Notes: a model not told the origin generated them from the letters alone. DNA of 64,000 bases from Brachypodium distachyon (GCF_000005505.3 NC_016131.3:70134355-70198354), one strand, 5' to 3'; positions 34,239 through 45,795 are shown, counted from the first letter of the stretch. Program-made: numbers and translations.

Positions 34239-37200
34239 CTATGAATTGCAGTGAAGCTTTAGCGGAATTTTCAACCCTACTGCCTGGCCAACTACAGATA
34301 ACCATGTTGACAAGTATTGCAGACATAGATCCTTCTCTCCCGATTTACCTAGAAGCAACTTCATCCAGTCACTCGTACCACAGGGATGCAAGGTGAACCA
34401 TGGCCTACTTAGGTGGGGATGCTCCTGCAGTCATGCAAGTGCAGTTTCATTTTGAGTGAGTAAGCTTTCCAAAAATTTGTAAACTAGAAAGCATACATGT
34501 ATTTCTCATGTCATTATCAAGAATCATGCATCAACCAGCTCAAGCTGCCTTTGGCATTTCACGTGTTAACCATTCTTACCTCCCGAGTAATAAATGTCCA
34601 CTTTGACTCACTTAATACATTAAGTGAGTGGGCAGGGAGATCCTTTTTAATCTCATCTATAGTTAGTAGCTGTCCACCTAAGGAGAAGTGCAGACGTTGG
34701 CTAGCAAAGGAGAATAGATGAAGTACATATTCAATAATTTTCTGAAATATGCATACCAGCCTGATGACCTTGAAAGTATAGCAACGGAACCTTGTAAGAA
34801 AAGCTGTAGGCAATATGGAAATCATAAACATGAACACTATCACTAGAGCTCTGGACCTGCAAAGAGAAAGAAACTGTGACTGGTGCATATGTGAATTAAG
34901 AACTGAAGATTTTTTTCTTAAAGGATTATTGCAAAAAAAGGATCACAGTTAGCTCAGTTCATATAGAAAAAGCTTAGAACTAGTATTAGTACATAAGCTA
35001 CAGTATCTAGTGTGTGATGTGAGACCAAACTGATCCATTTTGGTTTATGCTGTATAAACTACAGCCATTTAACCACAACTGAAAGAATTAATTGGAATTT
35101 CATGTTGTAATCGGCGTTGGGCCATAGCAATGGTACAACACAAATCCATGGTAGGAGTCATCCCGTGTAGGACTTACTCTTCAACAGCACCCGCATGAAC
35201 AGTACCAGAGCAATCAATTAAGGAGATAAGATAGTAGATTACACTCCGCACTTGGTAAGAACACTAGGTTCTGGGAGGACTGGTGGGATTGGGGCAAAAC
35301 CTCTGAAATGGCAGTTTCCTGATCTTTATGAAATCTGCTTTAATAAAAGAATTTCTGTAGCTGCTGTGGTTTCCTCTAGAGGAAAGAAGGTTGGTTTTTG
35401 CCGTACTTTGTGGGGACCTATGCTTACTGATTGGGAGAGAATTCTGAATTCTTGTGATCAAGTGAGATTACTTGATAGTGGGGATAAAGTGTGGTGGACT
35501 TTGACTCAAAATGGGAAGTTTACAGTGAGTTCTTTTTACAAGAAGCTTATGTGGCAGAATGTTGATTTCCCACATGAATTCCTGTGGAAAATAAGAATCC
35601 CTTTGAAAATTTGAATACTCTTGTGGCTTATGATCCATAAGAGTATCCTGACAAAAGAGGTGCTCCAACATAGGGGATGGAAGGGGGACACTCAATATTG
35701 TGGGCTGGAGGAAACGATCAATCATTTGTTTCTCCAATGCCCTCTAGCTCGTTTTCTGTGGAATATTGTCAGATGTGCATTTGATTTGCTGGCCTTACCG
35801 GCTACAGTGTCTGATGTGTGGGACCTGTGGATTCCGGCATGTGCAGGAAGATTGAGGAAACTGATCATGGTTGGGGTTGCTGGGGTGTTTTGGGCTATTT
35901 GGAATATTAGAAACAATGCTTGTTTTAGAAATGTTAAACTACACCCTTTGGGCCTGTTAAACTGCTTTGTCATTGGCTTAAATTGTGGTCAATTCTCCAG
36001 AAAAAGGAGGAAAGGCGAAACCTGCTTCAGTGGGGAACAAGGCTAATTGAACAAGTTGCAAGGGAAGTTTTTGAGGCGGCACAAGGATGGAACCCACTGC
36101 AGAGAAGAATTTCTCAGTAATTGCTATGGGAAGGAGATACTTGGTGGTGCTGATCATCTGGAGTGCTGTTGCTCTAGGGGTGGTTGGGAGCTCCATCCAT
36201 GTTGTTAGGAAAGTCAGGATTCTATTCTTAGGTATTAAGTCGTGTCTTCTCTATAAAAGGGACAGTGGAACACCATGTAACCCTTATTGATTATTTAAGG
36301 AATGAGAACAAACTACTCTCTCCGGCCGGAATTACTTGTCACGGATTTAGTACAAAGTACGCAGAAAATTTCTCACTCTCACATGCAGGTGCAAAGAGTT
36401 CTCTGAGCGGCATGAGGTGGAGTTGTTTGTGTCTGGCCTCCGCAAGCCACTCCAGAGAGACATGTGGTTGATATTCCCGGCCACCCTGGAGGACGCCATG
36501 GATCTTGCTCACACCTCCGAGGAGCAGGAAACCTGCGCCTACTTGAACATGCAATAGGGCAACCTACACCAGCGGAGGAGCAAACTCCAGCAACAGCGAT
36601 AGGCTGCCCTCTAAAAGCAGCACATGCAACCAACCATAATGGCAGTGAAACGCAACAATGAGTCCTCTTCCACTGGGGCAGTGGCCGGATAACCAGCAGC
36701 AGCAGTGGAATCCTTCGGCCAAAAGAGTAGACCACAACGCTACAATGCAGGCCAACGTAATGAAACGACAGGGGTTCCAAGCATGGTAATGTACCCGTAT
36801 GCAGGTAACACAGACAAAAAAATACTAATGGAAACTGAAAACTTACCCAAGTATCATGCTCTACAGTTCCTTCATCGCTGAGGTTGTTGTTATCCTCAGT
36901 CTGTTCCAGAAGAGGAATTTCAGTATATTACCAATATGCAACTTCATATTACTCATCATACAGGCAAAGGAAGAAACAGCCTGCCCACCTGGCTTCCTGC
37001 ACCAGTGTGAAACACTCCTTCGAGAGCTAGAAACCCCTCTACCTGCAAAAGAACAAAAAGAAAACAAATATAGGTCATCCTTATCTCAAATGTTAAGTAC
37101 AAAAAAAACACAACAGGGTTTCCATGTCCAGTCAGGAAATCTAGTCCATTGACCATAACCTGAGATGCCACCCCCATTGTGCAGCAAGGTTTCCATGTCC

Positions 37201-37312
37201 AGTCTGGAAGAGAATCTTCGACATCAATCTCCCTCCACTTGGTCATCAGAGCCTTCGCCGAGGCGTTGAAGTCGTCGATAGACAGAGTTCCATCCCAAAG
37301 GGAGGGCGCCAT
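34239..37312 (-). CDS. ATG10: ATG10, autophagy E2-like conjugating enzyme, 214 aa
   Basis: Six coding exons: 37160-37312 (ATG 37312), 36989-37042, 36847-36900, 34757-34856, 34580-34677, 34239-34424; all phases join and stop is at 34239-34241. Motifs: SIDDFNASAKALMTKWREI, LPDWTWKPCC, VEGFLALEGVF, VYDFHIAYSFSYKVPLLYF, GGQLLTIDEIKKDL, SESKWTFITRE, HLSRPWFTLHPCGTSDW, WLSVVGQAVGLKIPL. Cys168 in the HPCGT motif is the expected thioester cysteine. ATG10 transfers ATG12 from ATG7 to ATG5 in the cytosol, an early step of autophagosome formation. Exon 1 uses an unusual donor (GTTATG). Intron 3 (~2 kb) contains a LINE pseudogene and a gag fragment. A leader intron, acceptor TTGTTGTAG 12-13 nt upstream of the ATG, contains a 4.4-kb insert; the leader exon is near 42004. 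Confidence 0.93.
35240..36119 (+). pseudogene. LINE ORF2 C-terminal fragment (zf-RVT region)
   Basis: Plus-strand reading shows the zf-RVT landmarks DKVWWTLTQNGKFTVSSFYK, FLWKIRIPLKI, LTKEVLQHRGW, CxxxEETINHLFLQCPLARFLW, then VFWAIWNIRNNACF. One in-frame TGA (35612-35614) interrupts the highly conserved K.KVFLWLM-type motif. A frameshift near 35965 moves the tail (LKLWSILQKKEE...) to another frame, ending at 36117-36119. It lies antisense in ATG10 intron 3. The sequence up to about 36310 may be the LINE 3' UTR. Confidence 0.85.
36390..36790 (+). pseudogene. Retrotransposon gag fragment
   Basis: Plus-strand frame reads FSERHEVELFVSGLRKPLQR, then FPATLEDAMDLAHTSEE and CAYLNMQ, stopping at 36555-36557. 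Beyond that a broken Gln/Arg-rich tail continues in pieces. The 'ELF..GL..PL' plus 'LEDAM.LA' pattern is the gag domain of Ty3-Gypsy elements. It is antisense in ATG10 intron 3, and its distal portion (from 36418) is duplicated at 42801. Confidence 0.7.
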
Positions 37313-37426
37313 TGCAAAATCGCTACAACAACAACCAGGAATGGAGCTACAACGGTACAAGGACAACGGGTGTACAGACCACTAGTTTTGGCAAACGAAA
37401 TTGATTATGTATGTACAGTATACATA
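36418..37426. repeat. Duplicated segment, copy 1 part A (gag fragment plus ATG10 exons 1-3)
   Basis: 1009 bp here match 42801-43809 with the same length and about 14 substitutions seen by eye, no indels. The left breakpoint is inside the gag fragment. At the right end homology stops exactly where the 4.4-kb insert begins (37427) and resumes at 41859. Confidence 0.93.
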
Positions 37427-40400
37427 CAGGGTCTGTCTATTGACCAGACGCCTGTTTTTCCTTTCTAAAACAGTCGCCTGTTATTTTGTTTAGAAGCAGT
37501 CGCCTGGTTTTTCATCAAAAACCAGTCACATTTTATTGAGCTGTAAAACATAAGATATGCTATTGTGTGGACCAGAATTACTCTAGTTACGTATTGTTTC
37601 TATGCTTTGTGTTCTGGGCCTTTTGTGCTGAAATTTTGTGTGTTGGGCCTGGGCCTATTGTTTTCAAATGGAGGGCTTTGTGTCTATAGAAATGATCAAA
37701 ATGTGATGAGCTTCTACACAGAAAACAGAGATCCATTCTAAAAAAAGAAAAGGAAAACAGAGATCCTTGTGTCAAAAAGAAAACAGAGATCCTAAGATCT
37801 GCTACAGGATCTAAAACAAAAAGTAAAAGAACCTATTTGCAATTGCAACCGGGGAACCTACAACTTGCAAATAAAATGAGCTGCAAATCCAATGAAGCGA
37901 AAAATAGAGGAGAAATCAACCGATTCAGATTCAGAAGAGAGAGGAGCAACTTCAAGTCTGGAAGCTAGTCTCAATATCAATACGTACAGGTGTTCACAAA
38001 ACACCCCAATCCATCTCCTCCTCTCCCCTATAGGCAAGTATTGCTTCCAATACATGACACAAACACATAAGGAGAACTTGATTGCAACAGAAAAGTATTG
38101 GATCGGGTAATTTGTCCACATATTTGGTTCAGGGTTCAGTATGCCCTTCAGTATTTGGTTAGCCCTTTGGTTACTTCTCTACATATTTCTGTGACATCAA
38201 ACCCACTTCAAACCTTGATGCAAGAAGGTGCAGCATGAAACTAATGTGCATTTCAATCATAGTAATTAATTATGTTGGAACATTTTGCAGGTATAAAATA
38301 TAATCACAACATCGACGAATCATGATCTCCTAGTACACCCTAATCAGAGAGCTACCTTGGAGATGAATTCAAGAGCACAAAAACTACACAGTGTTGACTA
38401 TTGAGGGACAGGGGATTGATAATATTTACAACATGCAGATGCAGAATAGTGTATATCCCCCATCTAATAAGGTACGAGTTCCCCCACCCCACAGGACAGC
38501 ACACTAGGGCTGCATGTGCAGAGGACATTTACATCATGTGCACACTTTCAGAAAATACTTACTGCCATAGCACAGAAATGCTGATCAAAGAAAGAGGGAG
38601 CACTTAATATTTAACAACAAAAGGAATTATAAGTAAACTACCGTTATTTGAACCAGAAATTTCCAATTATATGTTTATACACCTTACAAAAGACACCTCG
38701 AACTCGAGCATATAAGCTGCAAAATTACCCTCACAGAATTAAACATCTAGCAACATCAGATCCAAAACACTTCGACAGAAATACAGAAAATGGGTGTTTC
38801 AGTTAACATGCGAAAAAAGATCATCGTCTAATCATTGCCATCACCCTTCTTGGACAAAATGAATCTACAAATAATAAGACAGATGTATAATTAAGAATGG
38901 AATTGCAGAAGCTATCCAAGTGTGATTGGTCTGTGTGCAATTCCATCAGTAAGAACAACTGCAATTGCAGTCAATGTGGTATGCAAATGCAGCCCGGGTG
39001 GTATGCAATTGCAGGTGCAGGCACTGGAAAATTGCAAAAATATGCAGGTGCTCGAATTACAAAAAGGAAAAAATAAAACCAAATCATGCAGTGCAGAGAT
39101 ATAGTCAGCAAACTAACAATTAGATCATCTATTTCGTTATAATAGCCCTCTCTGAAATAAGAATCGATGATCCAAAAGCACTTCTGGGAAATATCGACAA
39201 CAAAAGCAAACCAGTGTGCTTTCTGGGATATATATTGAGCTAAATTAGAAGGAGAAGAGCTAAATTGTCACTGCTCATACAGAAAAGCATATGGCAAAGC
39301 CAGAAAACAGAAATCACATGGATTCGAGCATATACAAAAGCCATAATGTGTTGTGAAAAAACAGCCACATGTTATTTCAAGAAAAATCAGTCACTTTTTT
39401 CTGAGCCATGCAACACATATCTAATGGGACCAAAACAAAACAAATTAAATAGGCAAACGCTCTCACAACACATTGAAAATGTAGTTCAAAATACCTATTG
39501 TAACTTTACACATTACAGGTTGTACGATCCTAGAAGTAGAGCAATGCAAATTACCAAAAAGAAGACTATATGTAGTTGCAATTGCAGCCGGCAACAAATC
39601 TAGATTTGTCCTAAAAAAAATGCAATTGTATTTTAAAAATTCTACAGTTGCAACGCAATAACTGGGTTGCAACTTGAATTAAAAGCCACTGCAAGTACAA
39701 AATTTGATTTAAAAGACATGCAATCAGAAAATTTGAATTAAAAGCCTAGGGGGTTTTTGATTTGGGAAAAGAACAAACCTCGATATTGCTCACGGCAGCT
39801 TGAGGAAGAGAAGGACGAAGCAAAATTCGGTAAAACATAAACTCAAGCAGAAATCAACCGTCTCAGATCCGTAGAGAGAACAACAACTTGAAGCCAGAAT
39901 TATGGAAGCTAACCTCAATCCCCCGTAGTCAAGGTGTGCCCACTGACCGCACCCTCTTCCCTCCCCTCCCCTTATTCTTGACACTGGATTTCCTGGGAAT
40001 CACACCCCTTATCGGCCAAAGAACAAAGGAAATTAATGTAGCCACAATATAGAGCGAGCGAGATGAAAAGGGGGTGCATTTTGATTTAAAAGGCAGTGCA
40101 AATTTCAAATAGATTGCATAACTGAATGTACAAGACCTAGTACAATTGCAATTTCAAAAGGCTGGAATTGCAACGGCAGAAAGGGGTGCAATTTGATTTA
40201 AAAGGCACTGGAACTTTCAAACAGATAATACGTTCTTATTTGAAATTAATCTCAGGTCTTGCTTCTACATTGCTTGTGTTGCTGCTACCACTAAAGACAG
40301 ACAAAAAAGAAAGTAAAAAGAGTATATATATACTTGTGGAAGTAATTTGAACATAGAAGAAAGGAACATAAATGAAAATTGCGATTGCAAGTTGGTACAC

Positions 40401-41858
40401 TTGGAATTGCAAAAGTTAAAGTAGTGCAATTAAATTTAAAGGGCAGTGCAATTTGCCATGATGAAAATAAACTTAAAAAAATGCAATTAGTTGCAGGTTG
40501 GTATACCTAGAATTGCAAAAGTTAAACTAGTGTAATTAAATTTAAAGTAGAGTGCAATTTGCCACGATGAACACAAAACCCATGAACACAAAAATTGTAA
40601 TAAACACCTTAAAACAGCGAGCACATATAAAACAACTTGATTTTTCAAAGCATTTATGAAAACACAACTTGTAGGCCAAAAAAAATACATCGGATACAAA
40701 CGAACCCATCATATTTGCACCCATATATGTAAGCCAAAGAATGACACCCTGCTAACCAAAACACACCGATGGACACTTTGTACTAAGGCCAAAAGCTAGA
40801 CCCATAAATCATCAGTCAAACTCAACAGAAAATTAGACATAAAAAATAGCTGCAAATTGGCCATTACACTTGAAGGAACGTATCGACATCATATCAATCA
40901 TATTGACATTTCTAGTAAAGTATGGATGAAAAGCACAAATGAGTCTGACCATGAAAAGTAGGGTAAAAATGGGTAGATACCCTACTACGGCTAGCGGGCC
41001 TTAAAAAATGCTCCATCAAAATTGCGAGAACACAAGCAACACCAAATCACAGCAGTTCAAACAAAAATCATCGCCACAGGAATAAGCCCCCATAAGCCCA
41101 GACTACAGATTCCTGATGTTCTTGTTCATGCTAGCAATACAAGCAAAAAACTGTGAGTAAGATCAGGCTACAAATGGATACATGCTGTTCCCATTCATGC
41201 TACACACTCGCCAAATCAAACGAAAATCCCTGCTTCCACACAAACGAACAAGTACAATGAAAAAATGAACAAAAAGTTTGTGAGTGATTTATTTCCCTGT
41301 GATTATTTGCATCCAATATATGTTCGGGCACTACCTCAACCCCCATCTAGCTCATTCCAACAAAGGCCTACGAACAACCAAATCCCACTGAAATTAGCGG
41401 CAAAGCGCGATCGAATCGAACCGGAGATGAGTTGTCGCTGGTGAGGAAGTTCCCCGCGAGAGCTTGTCGATTGGAGAAGAGGCGCGCCCCGGCAGCCGCG
41501 GACTCGAGCCGGAGACGATCCCCGGCGCCTCCCCTGTCTCCTCGTGTACGGCGCGTCCCAATCGTCTGCGCCGTCGCACCCAGCACGTCCGCAGCGTCGC
41601 GCCGTCTGCCAGCAGAATCGCCCCGCCACCCTCCACCTCCCAAACCGCGGGCAACGAGCAGAAGCCCCCGCGCTGTCCTCTCCGTCTCGAGCGCGCCGCC
41701 TGGCAGAGTGGGGAGAGAAGACCAGAAGAAGGGTCGAGGTCCAGCGAGAGAGCAGCCAGAGGAAAAATAATTGACACGAATCTTGATGAGTAGATCAATG
41801 GTCCACAAATCGCCTGCTTTTAAACAAAAAACCAGGCGCATGTGCACTAGGAAAATCG
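37427..41858. mobile_element. 4432-bp insertion in the ATG10 leader intron, Mutator-like candidate
   Basis: ATACATA flanks it on both sides (37420-37426, 41859-41865), while the duplicate copy has a single ATACATA with continuous flanks (43803-43809). This is therefore an insertion with a ~7-bp duplicated target. Subterminal inverted similarity: CGCCTGTTATTTTGTTTAGA (37475 on) against the reverse complement of about 41811-41840 (GCGCCTGGTTTTTTGTTTAA). Left termini also carry CGCCTG at 37449 and 37501. Inside, AT-rich sequence is dense in TGCAATT/AATTGCAA words. One internal block (about 37905-38010) is repeated at about 39850-39950, and the right end is GC-rich (41400-41760), as in Pack-MULEs with captured DNA. 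No transposase is visible, so it is non-autonomous. Insertion is well supported; the Mutator label is tentative. Confidence 0.7.
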
Positions 41859-42125
41859 ATACATATATGTTACTGTAAAAATTGTTCAATAATACCAAAA
41901 AAGAACAGAACAGAACAGAGAATAACTCTATCTTCCCTCCCCATGCCAAACCTAGGAATTGCAAAGAGAAGAGTAGTGGAGTGAAGGGAGGAGAGAGCCT
42001 CACCTGCGGCGCCTGTCGACGCTAGCGGTCCTCGCCGGCACGATTTGGTGCGGCGCCGCTGAGAGGTGACGATAGATCGATCGAAAAGAACAGTGGCTGC
42101 TGACTACGGCTTCGTGAGGTCTCAC
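41859..42125 (-). promoter_or_regulatory. ATG10 leader exon and proximal promoter region
   Basis: A minus-strand donor (GCCGCAG then GTGAGG, exon end 42004) follows a GC-rich stretch, and the matching acceptor is just before the ATG10 ATG at about 37325. This predicts a noncoding first exon around 42004-42100, with the promoter at higher coordinates. The block is part B of the duplicated unit (copy at 43803-44604). Transcription start is not visible. Confidence 0.55.
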
Positions 42126-42429
42126 GGTGCTCCAGGGCGCGGAAGCGAGGCCGGGAAGGCTTGGGAGCGGCCGCGCGGCATGCTGCCGGCCGGAGGTGGA
42201 GAAGAAAGGCGACGTGTGGTGGCTAGGGCGCGCGAGGGGTCCTGGTGCTCGAGCTGGTGGTGCGGGACGGATCAGCGGCGCGCGAGGGGCTCAGCGCGGA
42301 GACGGGGGAGCGGCAGACGCTAGCTCGCCGGAATTGGCTGAGGAGGCTGTTTCGATGGGGAAAAGAAACAGGGTTCCTGGAAACAGTTGGGCTGCCCACG
42401 CGAGGCCCTTCCTGAAAACAGTTGGGCTG

Positions 42430-42563
42430 CCCACGCGTAGGTGCCACAGTTAGGAAGGCACACGGGCTTTGTTTCGTATCGCTCTCGCAGTCGTGGCCCA
42501 CGCGTAGGTGCTGGAGTTAGGAAGGCCCACGGGCTTTGTTTCGTATCGCTCTCGCAGTCGTGG
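42430..42563. repeat. 67-bp tandem duplication
   Basis: CCCACGCGTAGGTG starts at 42430 and 42497. Each copy runs through AGTTAGGAAGGC, GGGCTTTGTTTCGTATCGCT and CTCGCAGTCGTGG. Just before it, GAAACAGTTGGGCTGCCCACGCG-type sequence also occurs twice at a shorter distance. It lies between the two ATG10 copies, upstream of the functional gene's leader exon. Confidence 0.9.
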
Positions 42564-42800
42564 CTGAAACGGACTGACTTTCGGCCGACGAGGCCCGTTG
42601 GTCCGATCGGCGTCTGCGAAAAATACGACGCCAAGATGCTAGTGCGACTGTTCTAAAAAAAACTGCTAGTGCAACTGCGGAAAAAGAAAGTGCTAGTGCT
42701 AGTGGATGTCTTGCTAATTTGCTTAGCTTCCGAACTGACCCGAAAATGCAAGAATCCGATGCTTGTCTTTTCGGAAATTAGCTTCTCTTTGCTAATTTGC

Positions 42801-43809
42801 TGGAGTTGTTTGTGTCTGGCCTCCGCAAGCCACTCCAGAGAGACATGTGGTTGATATTCCCGGCCACCCTGGAGGACGCCATGGATCTTGCTCGCACCTC
42901 CGAGGAGCGGGAAACCTGCGCCTACTTGAACATGCAATAGGGCAACCTACACCAGCGGAGGAGCAAACTCCAGCAACAGCGATAGGCTGCCCTCTAAAAG
43001 CAGCGCATGCAACCAACCATAATGGCAGTGAAACGCAACAATGAGTCATCTTCAGCTGGGGCAGTGGCCGGATAACCAGCAGCAGCAGTGGAATCCTTCG
43101 GCCAAAAGAGTAGACCACAACGCTACAATGCAGGCCAACGTAATGAAACGACAGGGGTTCGAAGCATGGTAATGTACCCTTATGCAGGTAACATAGACAA
43201 AAAAATACTAATGGAAACTGAAAACTTACCCAAGTATCATGCTCTACAGTTCTTTCATCGCTGAGGTTGTTGTTGTCCTCAGTCTGTTCCAGAAGAGGAA
43301 TTTCAGTATATTACCGATATGCAACTTCATATTACTCATCATACAGGCAAAGGAAGAAACAGCCTGCCCACCTGGCTTCCTGCACCAGTGTGAAACACTC
43401 CTTCGAGAGCTAGAAACCCCTCTACCTGCAAAAGAACAAAAAGAAAACAAATATAGGTCATCCTTATCTCAAATGTTAAGTACAAAAAAAACACAACAGG
43501 GTTTCCATGTCCAGTCAGGAAACCTAGTCCATTGACCATAACCTGAGATGCCACCCCCATTGTGCAGCAAGGTTTCCATGTCCAGTCTGGAAGAGAATCT
43601 TCGACATCAATCTCCCTCCACTTGGTCATCAGAGCCTTCGCCGAGGCGTTGAAGTCGTCGATAGACAGAGTCCCATCCCAAAGGGAGGGCGCCATTGCAA
43701 AATCTCTACAACAACAACCAGGAATGGAGCTACAACGGTACAAGGACAACGGGTGTACAGACCACTAGTTTTGGCAAACGAAATTGATTATGTATGTACA
43801 GTATACATA
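42801..43809. repeat. Duplicated segment, copy 2 part A
   Basis: Match to 36418-37426 at a constant offset of 6383 bp. It continues without a break into part B at 43803 on, unlike copy 1 where the 4.4-kb insert intervenes. Confidence 0.93.
43230..43695 (-). pseudogene. Truncated ATG10 duplicate, exons 1-3 only
   Basis: Exons 43543-43695 (ATG 43695), 43372-43425 and 43230-43283 are intact with the same splice sites as ATG10 and encode the first 69 residues plus TEDNNN...EHDTW. Exons 4-6, with the catalytic cysteine, are missing: homology stops in the gag fragment at 42801. A leader exon with donor GTGAAG is present near 44484 but separated by a solo LTR. If transcribed it could only give a short non-catalytic product or an RNA matching ATG10. 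Confidence 0.88.
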
Positions 43810-44604
43810 TATGCTACTGTAAAAATTGTTCAATAATACCCAAAAGGAACAGAACAGAACAGAGAATAACTCTATCTTCCCTCCCCATGCCAAACGTAGG
43901 AATTGCAAAGAGAAGAGCAGTGGAGTGAATGTTGGAGTTAACCTTGTTGTTTAGAGTTTTTTCATCATGTTCATTTATTTGTGTCGTTCAGGTAGCAAGC
44001 TGTGGCAGCGCACACGCAGAGATGTGTTCACATGTGTGCATGCAAGCTAAGTGAGTTTAGTACTTTAGTTAGTTGAATTAGCTAGTCCAGTGGAGAATGG
44101 ATGCATGTGTGGGCATCGATAGGATAAGTAGCATGCAGGTAGGTGTGTTGTTGCTGACTGAGTTGCATGGCTGTTAGAGGCTTCGATGTGGACCGAGTAA
44201 TCAGCAAGTTGAGGAAGACTCCGGCTGAATCGTGTGGCCGTATCCAACGTGATTATTCGTGGCTTTCTAGCTACCGGCTAGTGGAGAGCAATTAGCGGAT
44301 CAGGACAGTAGTGTGTGCGTGTGTTTTCCTCTCTACTTAAAACTTGTAATCAGCTGAGTTTACAAGTGAACAAGAGAAAAAAAGACACGAGGTGTGCGGG
44401 TGCCGAAGCCTCTGTGAGTTCATTGTGTTTGTGTGTATTCTTCTACCTTGGGCCATAGATACCAGTGAATGGAGGAGAGAGCTTCACCTGCGGCGCCTGT
44501 CGACGCTAGCGGTCCTCGCCGGCACGATTCCTTGGTGCGACGCCGCTGAGAGGCGACGATCGAAAAGAACAGTGGGTGCTGACTACGGCTTCGCGGGGTC
44601 TCAC
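43803..44604. repeat. Duplicated segment, copy 2 part B, split by a solo LTR
   Basis: 43803-43929 and 44465-44604 together match 41859-42125 with scattered substitutions and small indels. The 535-bp LTR occupies the gap. Homology ends at TCTCAC in both copies. Confidence 0.88.
43930..44464 (+). mobile_element. Solo LTR (Copia-like), 535 bp, with 5-bp target duplication
   Basis: Begins TGTTGGAGTTAACC and ends ATAGATACCA (TG...CA), flanked by GTGAA at 43925-43929 and 44465-44469. The uninterrupted paralogous site at about 41982-41988 has a single GTGAA. No internal domain remains, so this is an LTR-LTR recombination product. Start motif TGTTGGA is typical of Copia. Confidence 0.9.
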
Positions 44605-45538
44605 AGACGGGTTGTCCGTGGATGTGTGAACGATGATTGGTCGTATAGTTCATAGTTTGCACTGACGACTACCACTTGCCATTAGAGATGATTTGTCAAG
44701 GATGACGAGTTTTGTAAGAGATAAGACGGTCTTTGTCCCTGCATTAGACCTTCACATATAGAGTCATATGGCATTGTTACGAATTAGTTCGAGAGGTTTG
44801 CAAGAATATTAATCCCATCAACTTTGGAGGTTGCTAGCTAGCTGCACATAAAAACGAATCAGAGTATACCTGCAGTCACGTTGCATGCTGTCCCTGGCTG
44901 TACTTGTGTCGTGGACGCATGAGCAAAGCAGCCTGGTGAAGTGGTGATCGAAGTGCAAGGTAGGTGCATCCCGACCCTGTTTTCTCCGGTCCCATCGTCC
45001 TCGGCGGGTGCTGGGCGCGCGGTACCGGTGTGCGCTCCACCAATGGTACAACCACCTCATCCTCCTCAACAAATAGCCCTCGCATCGACCGGCATCGCCC
45101 ATCCACACACACCGGTTCGATGTCCTGTTCCCTCCTCCCTACCGAGGAAAACACCCCAAAACAGTATCCCCAGCCAGGACTTAAAAAAGGATACAAAAGG
45201 GGCACCGGAAGAGCTGGGCCAGGCCCGGAGGCCGGAGCAAGCAAACAGTGGATTGGCCTTTCATTCAAAGCGAGGGCAGCAGCCAGCAGCAGACGGAGAT
45301 CGAAGAAGGGCGAGCGCGCATCGATGGAGAGGGCCCCTGAGGTGACCCGCGGACCAATGGCGTGTTGGGTGGGGGCCGGTCACTTCCTGACCAGCTCGTG
45401 GCAGACACCTGGCTCCATTCCTGTGACACCCCCCCACCCACGAGCTTTGCTACGGAGAAAAAGGGGGCAGCCACTGCCGCCTTGTGTGCCCTACACTGAC
45501 GCCAGTTGCCAGCTAGCTACTTTCTCCCCTGTACTCTC
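44605..45538. other. Upstream region of the MADS-box gene
   Basis: No transposon end or gene recognised. GC rises from about 44940. Short overlapping open frames on both strands (for example 44876-45743) lack domains and look like chance frames in GC-rich promoter DNA. Pyrimidine-rich tracts (TCTCTCTCTCG at about 45535-45547) precede the presumed leader. Confidence 0.5.
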
Positions 45539-45698
45539 TCTCTCGTCTCCTGTGCTTTCTTCCATAAGTAGTAGTAGCCTTTGCCCGGTTGCTCGCTCTC
45601 GTCCCTGGTCCTTTGCGCAAAGAGGAAAAATAACAAGGAAAGAAAGCTCCAGTCCAGTCCAGCCCCCGACGCCGCCGCAGCGCAGATCTACTACACAT

Positions 45699-45795
45699 GT
45701 AAGCTTCCCCGCCTCCTCCCCAGCTAGCTTCTCCTGCAGTTAGCTAGGGTTTTGGATGATCTATTCCAATAGAGATCGTTGTGCCGTCGTTGCAG
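45699..45795 (+). other. Predicted leader intron of the MADS-box gene
   Basis: CACAT followed by GTAAGC at 45699, and acceptor GTTGCAG ending at 45795, 20 nt before the MADS ATG. Splicing removes an in-frame upstream ATG at 45756, which would otherwise add 20 residues to the MADS domain. Confidence 0.6.

Noticed and set aside
36464..36661. Plus-strand frame VDIPGHPGGRHGSC duplicated at 42847
   Set aside because: It is the out-of-frame shadow of the gag fragment; its identity in both copies only reflects the segment duplication.
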